Shown piece by piece: positions 42,244 through 49,712 of a stretch of DNA of 64,000 nucleotides. This DNA comes from Cellulomonas sp. 73-92 (GTDB lineage Bacteria; Actinomycetota; Actinomycetes; Actinomycetales; Cellulomonadaceae). Each line of letters opens with the position of its first letter. Position 1 is the first letter of the stretch. The notes under the pieces are model-generated. The model worked only from the letters and a program-made list of their open reading frames with translations. It was not told where the DNA came from and ran no database searches. The stretch spans positions 1 to 64,000 of the forward strand of contig NZ_MKTH01000012.1 in the NCBI RefSeq assembly GCF_001898175.1, given 5' to 3'. A program made the position numbers and the translations under genes.

Positions 42244-43548
42244 CTACGGCAGCGCTGGGTTCGCCAGCTCGATCAGCTGGTGCGCCTGCGCCGGGAACCA
42301 CGCCCCGGCGGCGGGGTCGACGATGCCGCCCCACTCCGGGTCGGTGCCCGTGCCGGAGCGGTCGCACTGGCCGTCGGACTCACCGGGCACCTTCACCCAG
42401 AGGTAGGCGTCGACCAGGGCGTTGCCGGTGGTCGTCGTCGGGCGCACGCCGAGGCCGCGGCCCGGCGGGTTGCACCAGTCGAGCGTGCCGACCCACGGGC
42501 CCTGGCCGTTGCGGCTGGTGTCGATGACGAAGTGGGTGGTGGGCACCGTGGCGCCGAGCGCCGAGGCGTAGCGGGAGTCGATGCCGACGGTGTTCCACGC
42601 GAGGTCGGCCGCGTTGCCGCTGTACGGCTGGTTGCTCCAGACCTTCGTGTTGTCCATCGCGGCGCCGCTCCAGCTCGTGGCCGGGCCGCCGTTCCAGTAC
42701 TGGTTGCCGCAGTTGTTCCCGAAGTCGTACGCCGTCGGGTCGGCGGCGCTGTCGCGCTCGGCGAGCGCGATGCAGTCCGAGATCCACGTGCCGTAGTCGA
42801 CGAGGTTCGCGCTGAACTGGTAGTTGGAGACGTCGAGGAAGAAGCCGTCCGCGCGCTGCACGCCGGCCAGCAGGAGGCGCTGGGCCGACTCGCCGACGTT
42901 CTGCCAGCCGGTGTGGGTGGCGTCGAGGTAGACGGACGTGCGGGCGCCCTTCTTGAGGGTGTCGATCGCGTAGCCGAGCTGGGTGAAGCGCTGGGCCGGG
43001 TCGACGCCGGCGATGGTGCAGTTGGAGCTGCCGTCGATCTTGCTCGTGTAGTTGGGGATGAGGCCGAGCCCGTCGGGCTCGAGGATCACCGCGGCCGGCG
43101 CGTCGCCGATGCCGGCGGCCAGGCCGTCGATCCAGGCCTCGTACTCGGCGGTGGTCTGCGCGCCGCCGGCGGAGTACTGGCCGCAGTCGCGGTTGGAGGT
43201 GTTGTAGGCGACGAGCACGGGCACCGCGTGGGCCTTCTGCGCGCCGCGGACCACTGTGGCGACGTCGTTCTGCACCTTGCGGGGCGTGCCTCCGGTGAAC
43301 CAGGTGGCAGAGGGGAACCGAGCGAGCAGCTGGGCGTCGGCCTTGGGGCTGCCGGGCCGCGCCGGGCCAGGCAGCTGGGCGGCGGCCTGGGCGGTGGTGC
43401 TGTGCGGGTTGACGTACAGCCGGGCGCCCGGCTGCAGCGGGTTGCCGGTGGGGTCCGGCGTGCGGCACGCCGCGGCGGGGCCGGCGGCCAGGAAGACGAG
43501 GGCGGCGGCTGCCGCGACAGAGACGAGCTTCGTTGCTGTTGGTGCCAT
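42244..43548 (-). CDS. Secreted glycoside hydrolase family 6 cellulase
   Basis: This 434-aa enzyme cleaves beta-1,4-glucan with inversion. It has a signal peptide at residues 1-27 (AAAALVFLAAGPAAA). GH6 landmarks are VAYNTSNRDCGQYSAGG with D121, the signature VILEPDGLG with the likely acid D159, YLDATHTGW, FFLDVSNY, FVIDTSRNGQGP and the C-terminal GIVDPAAGAWFPAQ. The length fits a lone catalytic domain; no CBM2, CBM3 or Ser/Pro linker is present, which is unusual for Cellulomonas cellulases. It may therefore act on soluble glucan. A Cys follows the AAA cleavage site, so a lipoprotein is not excluded. Endo versus exo mode cannot be fixed. Two CelR/CebR-like sites flank the promoter. Confidence 0.94.
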   Translation of the reverse strand: MAPTATKLVSVAAAAALVFLAAGPAAACRTPDPTGNPLQPGARLYVNPHSTTAQAAAQLPGPARPGSPKADAQLLARFPSATWFTGGTPRKVQNDVATVVRGAQKAHAVPVLVAYNTSNRDCGQYSAGGAQTTAEYEAWIDGLAAGIGDAPAAVILEPDGLGLIPNYTSKIDGSSNCTIAGVDPAQRFTQLGYAIDTLKKGARTSVYLDATHTGWQNVGESAQRLLLAGVQRADGFFLDVSNYQFSANLVDYGTWISDCIALAERDSAADPTAYDFGNNCGNQYWNGGPATSWSGAAMDNTKVWSNQPYSGNAADLAWNTVGIDSRYASALGATVPTTHFVIDTSRNGQGPWVGTLDWCNPPGRGLGVRPTTTTGNALVDAYLWVKVPGESDGQCDRSGTGTDPEWGGIVDPAAGAWFPAQAHQLIELANPALP

Positions 43549-43561
43549 GAGAACGCTCCCA
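43548..43561. promoter_or_regulatory. CelR/CebR-like operator at the GH6 start codon
   Basis: On the minus strand TGGGAGCGTTCTCA matches 12 of 14 bases of the palindrome TGGGAGCGCTCCCA bound by CelR/CebR, the cellobiose-responsive LacI-family repressors of cellulolytic actinobacteria. It ends exactly on the first base of the GH6 start codon and includes its ribosome site. Confidence 0.65.
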
Positions 43562-43680
43562 CTCGAACGAGCCGGCGCGTCCGTGCGTCGGCGGGGTGGA
43601 CTCGGATTCCCTTGCGACGGCGAGCGCCACAGCACCCCGGTGTGGTGGCGCCGCCGTCGCTTACCAGATTTGTCCGGTTG

Positions 43681-43694
43681 TGGGAGCGCTGTCA
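43681..43694. promoter_or_regulatory. CelR/CebR-like operator upstream of GH6
   Basis: TGGGAGCGCTGTCA matches 12 of 14 bases of TGGGAGCGCTCCCA. It lies 133 bases upstream of the GH6 start, in the expected promoter region. With the site at 43548 it could allow looping or cooperative repression until cellobiose is present. Confidence 0.7.
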
Positions 43695-43832
43695 ATCGGT
43701 AGCGCCGTCGTCCCTGTCGCGGCGTCGCCGGACCGGGCCGCGAACCCTGCGTGCGGTTCGCCGAGCCCGGCTGCGTGCCCCGGCGGCACGGATCGGGGTC
43801 CGGCGGCCGACGGCGGCGGGCGGTGGCGTGGC

Positions 43833-45077
43833 TCAGAGCCAGGCGAGCGCCGCCACGACCAGGGCCTGCGTGCCGGTGTCGAGCGTGGGCTGCAGCACCG
43901 GGCCGAAGGTGGCGGAGTGGTTGACGGGGATGTCCTCGTTCACGCGTCCGGCGCGCTCGGCGGCGGCGTAGACGCCGGGGTCGATGCCGCCGATGCCCCA
44001 GTACGTGTACGGCACGCCCAGCGCGTTCGGCACGTCGCCGAAGTCCTCGCTGGCCGACTGCCGCGGCAGCTCCCCGGCGCGGTCGCCGAAGAACGCGGTG
44101 AACGCCTCGGCGACGCGGGCGGTGACGGCCGGGTCGTTGGACGTCAGCGGGAAGCGCTCGAACGCCTCGATGTCCGGCGGCTGCGGCGCCCGCGCCGCCT
44201 CGCCCTCGGCGGTGACGATGCGGCGGATCGCGTCGAGCATGGCGGTGCGGGTGGCGTCGCTGTAGGTGCGCATGTTGAGCAGCAGCGTCGCGCTGTCGGG
44301 GATGACGTTGCTCTTGGTGCCCGCCTGCACGCTGCCGACCGTGAGCACCGCGGGCTCGCCCGGCGCCAGCTCGCGCGAGACGACCGTCTGCAGCCGGAGC
44401 ACCGCGCTCGCGGCGATGATCACCGGGTCGACCGCGGCCTGCGGCATCGAGCCGTGCGCGCCGCGGCCGTGCAGGGTGATCCGCAGGTTGTCGGCGGCCG
44501 AGAGGGTGGGGCCCGAGCGGGTGGCCACCCGCCCCGACGGGAAGGGCAGCACGTGCTGGGCGAGGGCGACGTCGGGGTGGGGGATCACGGAGGCCAGGCC
44601 GTCGTCGAGCATGCCGCGGGCGCCGTCGCCGGTCTCCTCGGCCGGCTGGACCAGCGCCACCAGGGTCCCGGACCATTCGTCGTGCGCGTCCGCGAGCAGC
44701 TGCGCCGCGCCCACCAGGCACGCGACGTGCACGTCGTGGCCGCAGGCGTGCATCACCGGGGTTCCGGCCTCGTCGGTCGCGGTGCTGGCGTAGGGCAGGC
44801 CGGTGGCTTCCTTGACCGGAAGGGCGTCCATGTCGGCGCGCAGCAGCACGGTGGGGCCGTCGCCGTTGCGCAGGATCCCGACGACGCCGGCGCCGCCGAT
44901 GCCCTCGTGGACCTCGAAGCCGGCCTGCCGCAGCCGGTCGCTGGTTCGTCGTGCGGTGCGGGTCTCGTGGTGCGACAGCTCGGGGTGGCTGTGCAGGTCG
45001 CGGTAGAAGTCCTCCTGCCACGGCCGGACGGACGGCAGGGCGGCCAGCACGGTCTGGGCGCGGGACTCGGTGCTCAC
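43833..45077 (-). CDS. M20-family metallo-amidohydrolase (second copy)
   Basis: This 414-aa M20D peptidase has the metal motifs LLRADMDALPV, MHACGHDVHVA and VQPAEETGDG, plus GRGAHGSMPQ and SASEDFGDVP. It differs from the enzyme at 14750 in the N-terminus (DFYRDLHSHPELSHHET, the amidohydrolase signature) and in details of the lid. The GTG at 45077 shares four bases with the TRIC channel gene upstream (GTGA), so translation is coupled. Likely substrates are N-acyl amino acids or indole-acetyl amino acids; none is fixed by sequence. Confidence 0.9.
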   Translation of the reverse strand: MSTESRAQTVLAALPSVRPWQEDFYRDLHSHPELSHHETRTARRTSDRLRQAGFEVHEGIGGAGVVGILRNGDGPTVLLRADMDALPVKEATGLPYASTATDEAGTPVMHACGHDVHVACLVGAAQLLADAHDEWSGTLVALVQPAEETGDGARGMLDDGLASVIPHPDVALAQHVLPFPSGRVATRSGPTLSAADNLRITLHGRGAHGSMPQAAVDPVIIAASAVLRLQTVVSRELAPGEPAVLTVGSVQAGTKSNVIPDSATLLLNMRTYSDATRTAMLDAIRRIVTAEGEAARAPQPPDIEAFERFPLTSNDPAVTARVAEAFTAFFGDRAGELPRQSASEDFGDVPNALGVPYTYWGIGGIDPGVYAAAERAGRVNEDIPVNHSATFGPVLQPTLDTGTQALVVAALAWL

Positions 45078-45808
45078 GGCGACCTCCGATCGGTCTCGTC
45101 GTCCGCCGACGCCGGCGGGGCGGCCTCTCGATTCTCACGCCGCCAGCGCGGGCGTGGATACCGGAGGGTGCCGCCCTCCCACGCCGGTGCGGCCGGCAGC
45201 TGCCAGCGGCGCCAGCGCGCCAGCAGGGTGAACCCGGCGCCGACGAGGGTGGCGATCGCCGGGCCGGCCACCCGCAGCCCGTTGTCGTAGCAGAGGACCA
45301 TGACGCCGCTGGCCACGATCGCGGGGATCGCGTAGAGGGTGTTGCCGCCGAAGATCGCCGGGATGCGCCGCAGCACCACGTCGCGCACCATCCCGCCGCC
45401 CACCGCGGTGATGGTGCCCAGCAGCACGGCCGGCAGCCAGCCGAGGCCGACGACGAGGGTCTTCTGCGCCCCAGCCGCCGCCCAGCAGCCCAGCGCCAGG
45501 GCGTCGACGAACGGGAACGCGCGGTCCCACAGGTGGCCCCCCACCGGCAGCAGGAAGGCGACCGCGGCGAAGGCCAGCGCGGTGAGGATGTACGCGTAGT
45601 CGGTCAGCGCGACCGGCGTGCCGTGCTGCAGCAGGGTGTCCCGGATGAGCCCGCCGCCCAGGCCGGACAGGATGGCCAGCACCCCGAACCCCACCGGGTC
45701 GAGCCGCTCCGCTCGCGCCAGGACCCCGCCGAGCAGGGCGTTCGCCGCCACGCCCGTGAGGTCGATCCAGCGCAGCGACTCGCTGATCGCGACGTCCGGA
45801 CCGATCAC
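45074..45808 (-). CDS. TRIC-type cation channel family protein (UPF0126/YadS-like)
   Basis: This 244-aa membrane protein has seven helices and the two glycine-rich repeats of this family: SGLGGGLIRDTLLQHGTP and TAVGGGMVRDVVLRRIP. Each GGG-R-D repeat opens a three-helix bundle. Prokaryotic TRIC proteins form trimeric K+-permeable channels. A basic/Arg-rich tail of about 40 residues follows. ATG at 45808 lies 41 bases from the PPK2 stop on the same strand. Its coupling to a peptidase and polyphosphate kinase has no obvious logic. Confidence 0.9.
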   Translation of the reverse strand: MIGPDVAISESLRWIDLTGVAANALLGGVLARAERLDPVGFGVLAILSGLGGGLIRDTLLQHGTPVALTDYAYILTALAFAAVAFLLPVGGHLWDRAFPFVDALALGCWAAAGAQKTLVVGLGWLPAVLLGTITAVGGGMVRDVVLRRIPAIFGGNTLYAIPAIVASGVMVLCYDNGLRVAGPAIATLVGAGFTLLARWRRWQLPAAPAWEGGTLRYPRPRWRRENREAAPPASADDETDRRSP

Positions 45809-45849
45809 GGCGGTTCCTTCCCGAACCCTGGCGGCGGGGCTGGCGCTGC

Positions 45850-46740
45850 CTAGAAGTGGCTCTCCTTGTCGCCGATGAGCTGGGCCACGTGATCGGGCAC
45901 GTACGTCGACAGCTCACGTGGCGGCCGGACGTAGCCGGTGCTCGGCGCGGGGCGGTCCGGGAGCGTGATCTTCGGCTGCGCCACGTCGGTGTACGGGATC
46001 GTGGAGAGGAAGTGGCTGATCATGTTGAGCCGCGCGTGCTTCTTGATCTCCGACTCGACGATGAACCACGGTGCGGCCGGCACGTCGGTGTGCACCAGCA
46101 TCTCGTCCTTCGCGCGCGAGTAGTCCTCCCACTTGGAGATGGACTCCAGGTCGGTGGTCGAGAGCTTCCACTGGCGCAGCGGGTCGGACAGGCGCGACTT
46201 GAACCGGCGCAGCTGCTCGTTGTCCGACACCGAGAACCAGTACTTGCGGAGCAGGATCCCGTCGTCGACGAGCATCTGCTCGAAGATCGGCGTCTGCCGC
46301 ATGAACTCCGTGTACTGCTTCGGCGTGCAGTAGCCCATGACGCGCTCGACACCCGCGCGGTTGTACCAGGAGCGGTCGAACACGACGATCTCGCCGGCCG
46401 CCGGCAGGTGCGCGACGTACCGCTGGTAGTACCACTCGGTCTTCTCGCGCTCCGTCGGAGTCGGCAGGGCCGCGATGCGCGCGGTGCGGGGGCTCAGGTA
46501 CTCGGTGAACCGCTTGATGGTGCCGCCCTTGCCGGCCGCGTCACGTCCCTCGAAGACCACGACGATCCGGGCCCCGGTGGCACGCACCCAGGTCTGCAGC
46601 TTGACGAGCTCCGTCTGCAGCCGGAACAGCTCGGCCTCGTAGACGCCGTTCGGGATCTTGTCGGAGCGGCGGCCCGCGCCCTTCTTCGACTTCTTCGTCT
46701 TCTTGACCTTCTCGACCGGGGCGTCGTCGCCGTGCGTCAT
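45850..46740 (-). CDS. ppk2: Polyphosphate kinase 2
   Basis: This 296-aa P-loop kinase transfers phosphate between polyphosphate and nucleotides (ADP or GDP). It has Walker A FEGRDAAGKGGTIKR (K71), Walker B VVFDRSWYNRAGVE (D122), the YYQRYVAHLP helix and the lid segment RFKSRLSDPLRQWKLS. The C-terminal part VESEIKKHARLNMISHFL matches class I PPK2. A Lys-rich stretch (VKKTKKSKKG) at 11-21 may contact polyphosphate. ATG at 46740 is chosen because homologous sequence begins there; an in-frame extension to 46917 is low complexity. It is divergent from the tRNA-Arg gene. Confidence 0.93.
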   Translation of the reverse strand: MTHGDDAPVEKVKKTKKSKKGAGRRSDKIPNGVYEAELFRLQTELVKLQTWVRATGARIVVVFEGRDAAGKGGTIKRFTEYLSPRTARIAALPTPTEREKTEWYYQRYVAHLPAAGEIVVFDRSWYNRAGVERVMGYCTPKQYTEFMRQTPIFEQMLVDDGILLRKYWFSVSDNEQLRRFKSRLSDPLRQWKLSTTDLESISKWEDYSRAKDEMLVHTDVPAAPWFIVESEIKKHARLNMISHFLSTIPYTDVAQPKITLPDRPAPSTGYVRPPRELSTYVPDHVAQLIGDKESHF

Positions 46741-46925
46741 GGCGTCGACGGTACCGCCGGGCCTCGAAACCGCGACGGCAAGCACCGATCTGCCCCGAAC
46801 TGGGTGAGCGTCGCGCTGTGGGGTGCTCCCGCTTGCCGGCTCTCCGCCGGGACCGAGGTGCCCGGTAGGCTCGTCGTCGTCCGCACGGCCCCAGGCCTGC
46901 GGACGCGCGGGCGGCAACGCCCGAC

Positions 46926-46998
46926 GCGCCTGTAGCTCAGGGGATAGAGCACCGCTCTCCTAAAGCGGGTGTCGGCGGTTCGAATCCGCTCAGGCGCA
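46926..46998 (+). tRNA. tRNA-Arg (anticodon CCT)
   Basis: This 73-nt cloverleaf has acceptor arms GCGCCTG/CAGGCGC, the D arm GCTCAGGGGATAGAGC, the anticodon stem CCGCT/AGCGG with loop CTCCTAA giving anticodon CCT, and the T arm GCGGTTCGAATCCGC. The discriminator is A and the full CCA is not encoded (ACCG follows). A TAGGCT at 46866 may be the -10 box. Its 3' half (from the anticodon loop) is repeated at 49938, the mark of an integration site. Confidence 0.96.
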
Positions 46999-47029
46999 CC
47001 GAGTGTTTGTGTGGTTCCGCCTGATGTTG
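46959..47029 (+). repeat. Direct repeat, left copy (attL-like, tRNA 3' end)
   Basis: This left copy of a 71-base repeat has its partner at 49938-50008. The first 41 bases differ at one position (T46972 versus C49951). Twelve weaker positions follow, then GTGTGGTTCC[G/T]CCTGATGTTG matches again, with no insertions or deletions. Confidence 0.9.
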
Positions 47030-47043
47030 GACGTTTGAGGTTC

Positions 47044-47165
47044 GGCTGAGGGTTGACGGAGTTCCGGTTGATGGTTGACACCGGTTTCGGTTGATCGTTG
47101 ACGCTCCCTGGATGAGGGAGCTGAGCGTGGCTGAGCAGCGGTACAAGGCGGTGCGGATCTTGACC
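47044..47165 (+). pseudogene. IS481-like transposase 5' remnant with terminal repeats
   Basis: Three 14-base direct repeats of the form GG(T/C)TGA-N-GTTGAC start at 47044, 47066 and 47089 (22-23 bases apart), like transposase-binding ends. They lead into an ATG at 47112 encoding MRELSVAEQRYKAV, the usual opening of IS481-type transposases. Similarity stops after about 17 codons near 47165, and no DDE domain follows. Confidence 0.55.
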
Positions 47166-47672
47166 CGGTTTCTTCCTCATCGTGAGCACCACTGTCGGGG
47201 AGCTGACCCGGGCCGTCGAAGAGTGGGACGGCCAGCGGGCCGCGTTCCCTCCTCGATGAGCCGACTCGCTCGGCGGGCGAGAGCTGATGACGGACCGCGG
47301 CCCTTCTTGCATCTCGGCGATGCCGGGTTGACGGCGCCAGCCGCGAACCGCTCCCGGTGGCGCCTGGTGCGGCCACGTCACCGTGCCGCCTGCGCTGACA
47401 GGGAGTCTTGTGGGGCGGATCACCCTCTGGACCTAGTGCGCGGGCAGGTTCACGCGTGTATCGTCCTAAGCGATCCGCGGGGAGCAGGACTCCTCCCGGA
47501 GGGGCTGAAGCACGAGGCATCGTGTTCGCCCAGCAGTGCAGGGTGTTCCCGACGACAAGGGTGGCGCACTATAGATCGAGCCCCGAATCCACGTAGCGTG
47601 CATTCGGTCGCGATCCACTCACACCGTTGATAAAGAGCCCTCGCTCGCAGTAGCGCTCGAGTCTATGCAGAG
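47166..47672. other. Noncoding, probably decayed stretch of the island
   Basis: I see no credible gene on either strand. A short frame from GTG 47182 reads 25 codons (starts STTVGELTRAVEEW) and stops. Frames spanning the stretch have no family resemblance and unusual composition. It ends at a hairpin at 47673. Confidence 0.5.
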
Positions 47673-47700
47673 GACGCCCCGCCATCGGCGGGGCGTCTTT
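47673..47700. terminator. Hairpin terminator at the 3' end of the island operon
   Basis: GACGCCCCGCC pairs with GGCGGGGCGTC around a 3-base loop (47673-47697), followed on the plus strand by TTTCTT. It lies ten bases beyond the stop of the minus-strand operon. The T-tract suits plus-strand transcripts, but the stem can act both ways. Confidence 0.8.
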
Positions 47701-47709
47701 CTTAGTCGG

Positions 47710-48570
47710 TCATCGCGCGGGCCATACGCGGACTGCTTGCTTGTTGCCGCGGACATATCCGTTCGGATAGACGTTGACATGGCACCGCTCGTGCCGAAGG
47801 CGCCACACCTCGTAGGAGGACGCGATTCGCTCCTTGCCGCGTCCACGTTGTACGTCCCAGTGATAGCCAAGGGGGAGCAGCGCGCCAGCCACTCGCAGCG
47901 CCTCGCGTTCCTCGCCCGCTGCTCCGTGGAGGGCTGAAGGTCGCTCCCATGTGCGTCCAGCGTGATCGACTCTGCCGCCGTTCCGCGTGTCGTAGCGGGC
48001 GCCGAAGTCTCGGAGGCACTGGTCCGTCCACGGCTCTGGCCACGAGTAGGTCGGGTCGAATATGTGAAGCGGAAGCGCGCGCGGATCGTGTTCGCTGCCA
48101 CATGACCCCGTTGGAGGCCAAGAACCGAACCGCCCAAGCGCGCTACGAACGTCCCCGACACCACGCACCAGTGCGAAGTCGGCCTTGTGCGCGACGTAGT
48201 CGCCCAGAGGTATGAGCTCGCGCAACGTTGCTGGCTCGCTCGACGGATCTGACTTGACGTAAGAGGCATGTGACGCGATCACGATGCAGTCGCTCAGGTG
48301 TAGGGACTCGTAGAGTTCGCGGGCATCACGTGGCGACAACACACGGTACGGACGATCCTTCTCGATGCCGCCGCGGACTCGCTGGTCTTTCGTGCGGCGA
48401 ACGTTGAACGTCAGCGCGGCAGCCCGCGCCAACTGCTCCGCCGCACGCCGGAGGGCCTCTTGGTCTCCCGACTCACGTTCCACACCGATGAACCACACCC
48501 GACGCGCCACCTGAACTCCCGGGGCCCCTGGCGCGTCAGCTCGGTGCCCACTCGCCGGCGCGCCGCTCAC
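47710..48570 (-). CDS. Island protein of unknown function (operon partner of the LOTUS-like protein)
   Basis: I do not recognise this 286-aa soluble protein. Residues 24-110 look like an alpha/beta domain: strand RRVWFIGVE, a helix, then LHLSDCIVIASHASYV. A middle part has HIFDPTYSWPEPW near 169. The C-terminal part has GYHWDV near 235 and HVNVYPNGYVRG near 264; the clustered His, Trp, Asp, Asn and Tyr look like a binding or catalytic site. There is no signal peptide or membrane helix. The GTG at 48570 overlaps the upstream stop (GTGA), so it is made with that protein. It could be the effector of a two-component defence or toxin system, but this is inference from context. Confidence 0.7.
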   Translation of the reverse strand: MSGAPASGHRADAPGAPGVQVARRVWFIGVERESGDQEALRRAAEQLARAAALTFNVRRTKDQRVRGGIEKDRPYRVLSPRDARELYESLHLSDCIVIASHASYVKSDPSSEPATLRELIPLGDYVAHKADFALVRGVGDVRSALGRFGSWPPTGSCGSEHDPRALPLHIFDPTYSWPEPWTDQCLRDFGARYDTRNGGRVDHAGRTWERPSALHGAAGEEREALRVAGALLPLGYHWDVQRGRGKERIASSYEVWRLRHERCHVNVYPNGYVRGNKQAVRVWPAR

Positions 48571-49712
48571 GGGAGTACGTGCAGTAGGGCGGACGCCGGC
48601 AGCTGAACGGCCTTCAATTCGTCGGGGCTCATGCGTCGGATTGTGGCAATGAGGGCCTCGCGGAGCCGGGATTCCTCGGACGGTCGCGGCTGGGTCCGGG
48701 CCACCTTACGCTCGATCGTGAGGTTGGCGGGGACGGGAAGGTCGGCCCCGGCATACCAATCGCGCAGGCGTGCCACGACGGCGCGCTTGAGGTAGAGGTT
48801 CCACAGCCCCTGGAGCACTCCCGGGAGCGCCCGGGTGCCTCTTCTTTCGTTCAGCCAGACTTGTGCGCGCGCTCGCACATCTTCATCATCGACGCCGTGC
48901 ATGCGTTCGATCGATTCCGCAAAGTCAGCGCGCCAGGCATCCAGGACCTCTTGGGTGATCGTCGGCAGAGGAACGGGGATATCGGGTGAGCCCTCGATTC
49001 GCGACGAAGGCCTTGCGGTGCCGCCGACAAGGAAGTACGGCTCGCCGCTTGCGTAATCGATCGTGGCGGCCCAAAGGTCGGGGCGTACGGTGATCGACTC
49101 GTCAATGGTAATCGCATCTTCAGCAACGCCCGATGGTGCCCGCGGGGGCTCTGGCAGTAGATAGAGCACCGGTGGGCGCCGTGTGTCGTCAACAGCCAAG
49201 ACGTCCGGAAGATCCTGGACGAGGTCTGTCATCCGTTCATAGCCGAAGCGCCCCTGGTCGAACTTCTCGCCGAGGATCTGCGAGAGCCGGTTCTTCAGCA
49301 CGGCCGTGGACATGTGCCGCCAGTCTTCTTTGCCGCTCTCCCGCGCACGGTCGAAAGCTTGCCGCACCAGGGCTTCGAGCTCGTGGCGGACGCTGTCGGG
49401 TGTTGCGGCCTGGCGGTCCGCTGTGCTCTCCTCCGGCTTGATCTCGCTCACGGGCCCGCCGTGGATTGTGGACTCTGGAGACTCATGGCCCTGTGAGGTC
49501 TCGGCTCTTTCAGGAGCACCAGCGGGGCGCTCCGCCCTACCGTCAAGAAGGAGGCGCACCTCACGTACCTGGGCGTCGGTGAGGCGTGAGGACGCGCTCC
49601 TCGCCCCTGCCAGGTGCGGTGTGCTGTTGATCACCTGAAGGACGGAGCGAGAGGGCACCCCGTACTCCCTGGCGAGTTCGTACACGGTGAGGCGGGCGGA
49701 CATGGTGGGCAT
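48567..49712 (-). CDS. Island protein with IF2_N-like and OST-HTH/LOTUS-like domains
   Basis: This 381-aa protein has two recognisable parts. Residues 5-55 (LTVYELAREYGVPSRSVLQ, then RSASSRL) resemble the N-terminal helical module of initiation factor IF-2. Residues 107-187 resemble an OST-HTH/LOTUS domain: helices, then LKNRLSQILGEKFDQGRFGY and MTDLVQDLPDVLAV, ending in the strand VLYLLP. LOTUS domains bind RNA, with a preference for G-rich folds. Between them lies a charged linker (60-105). The C-terminal half, including AQVWLNERRGTRALPGVLQGLW, is unknown. ATG at 49712 with AGGGAAG upstream is chosen; ATG 49703 is an alternative. It is first in a coupled two-gene operon. No nuclease motif is visible. 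Confidence 0.7.
   Translation of the reverse strand: MPTMSARLTVYELAREYGVPSRSVLQVINSTPHLAGARSASSRLTDAQVREVRLLLDGRAERPAGAPERAETSQGHESPESTIHGGPVSEIKPEESTADRQAATPDSVRHELEALVRQAFDRARESGKEDWRHMSTAVLKNRLSQILGEKFDQGRFGYERMTDLVQDLPDVLAVDDTRRPPVLYLLPEPPRAPSGVAEDAITIDESITVRPDLWAATIDYASGEPYFLVGGTARPSSRIEGSPDIPVPLPTITQEVLDAWRADFAESIERMHGVDDEDVRARAQVWLNERRGTRALPGVLQGLWNLYLKRAVVARLRDWYAGADLPVPANLTIERKVARTQPRPSEESRLREALIATIRRMSPDELKAVQLPASALLHVLP

Noticed and set aside
47091..47630. A 179-codon plus-strand gene in the island
   Set aside because: Only the first residues after 47112 resemble a transposase; the remainder has no resemblance and unusual composition, fitting a decayed fragment.
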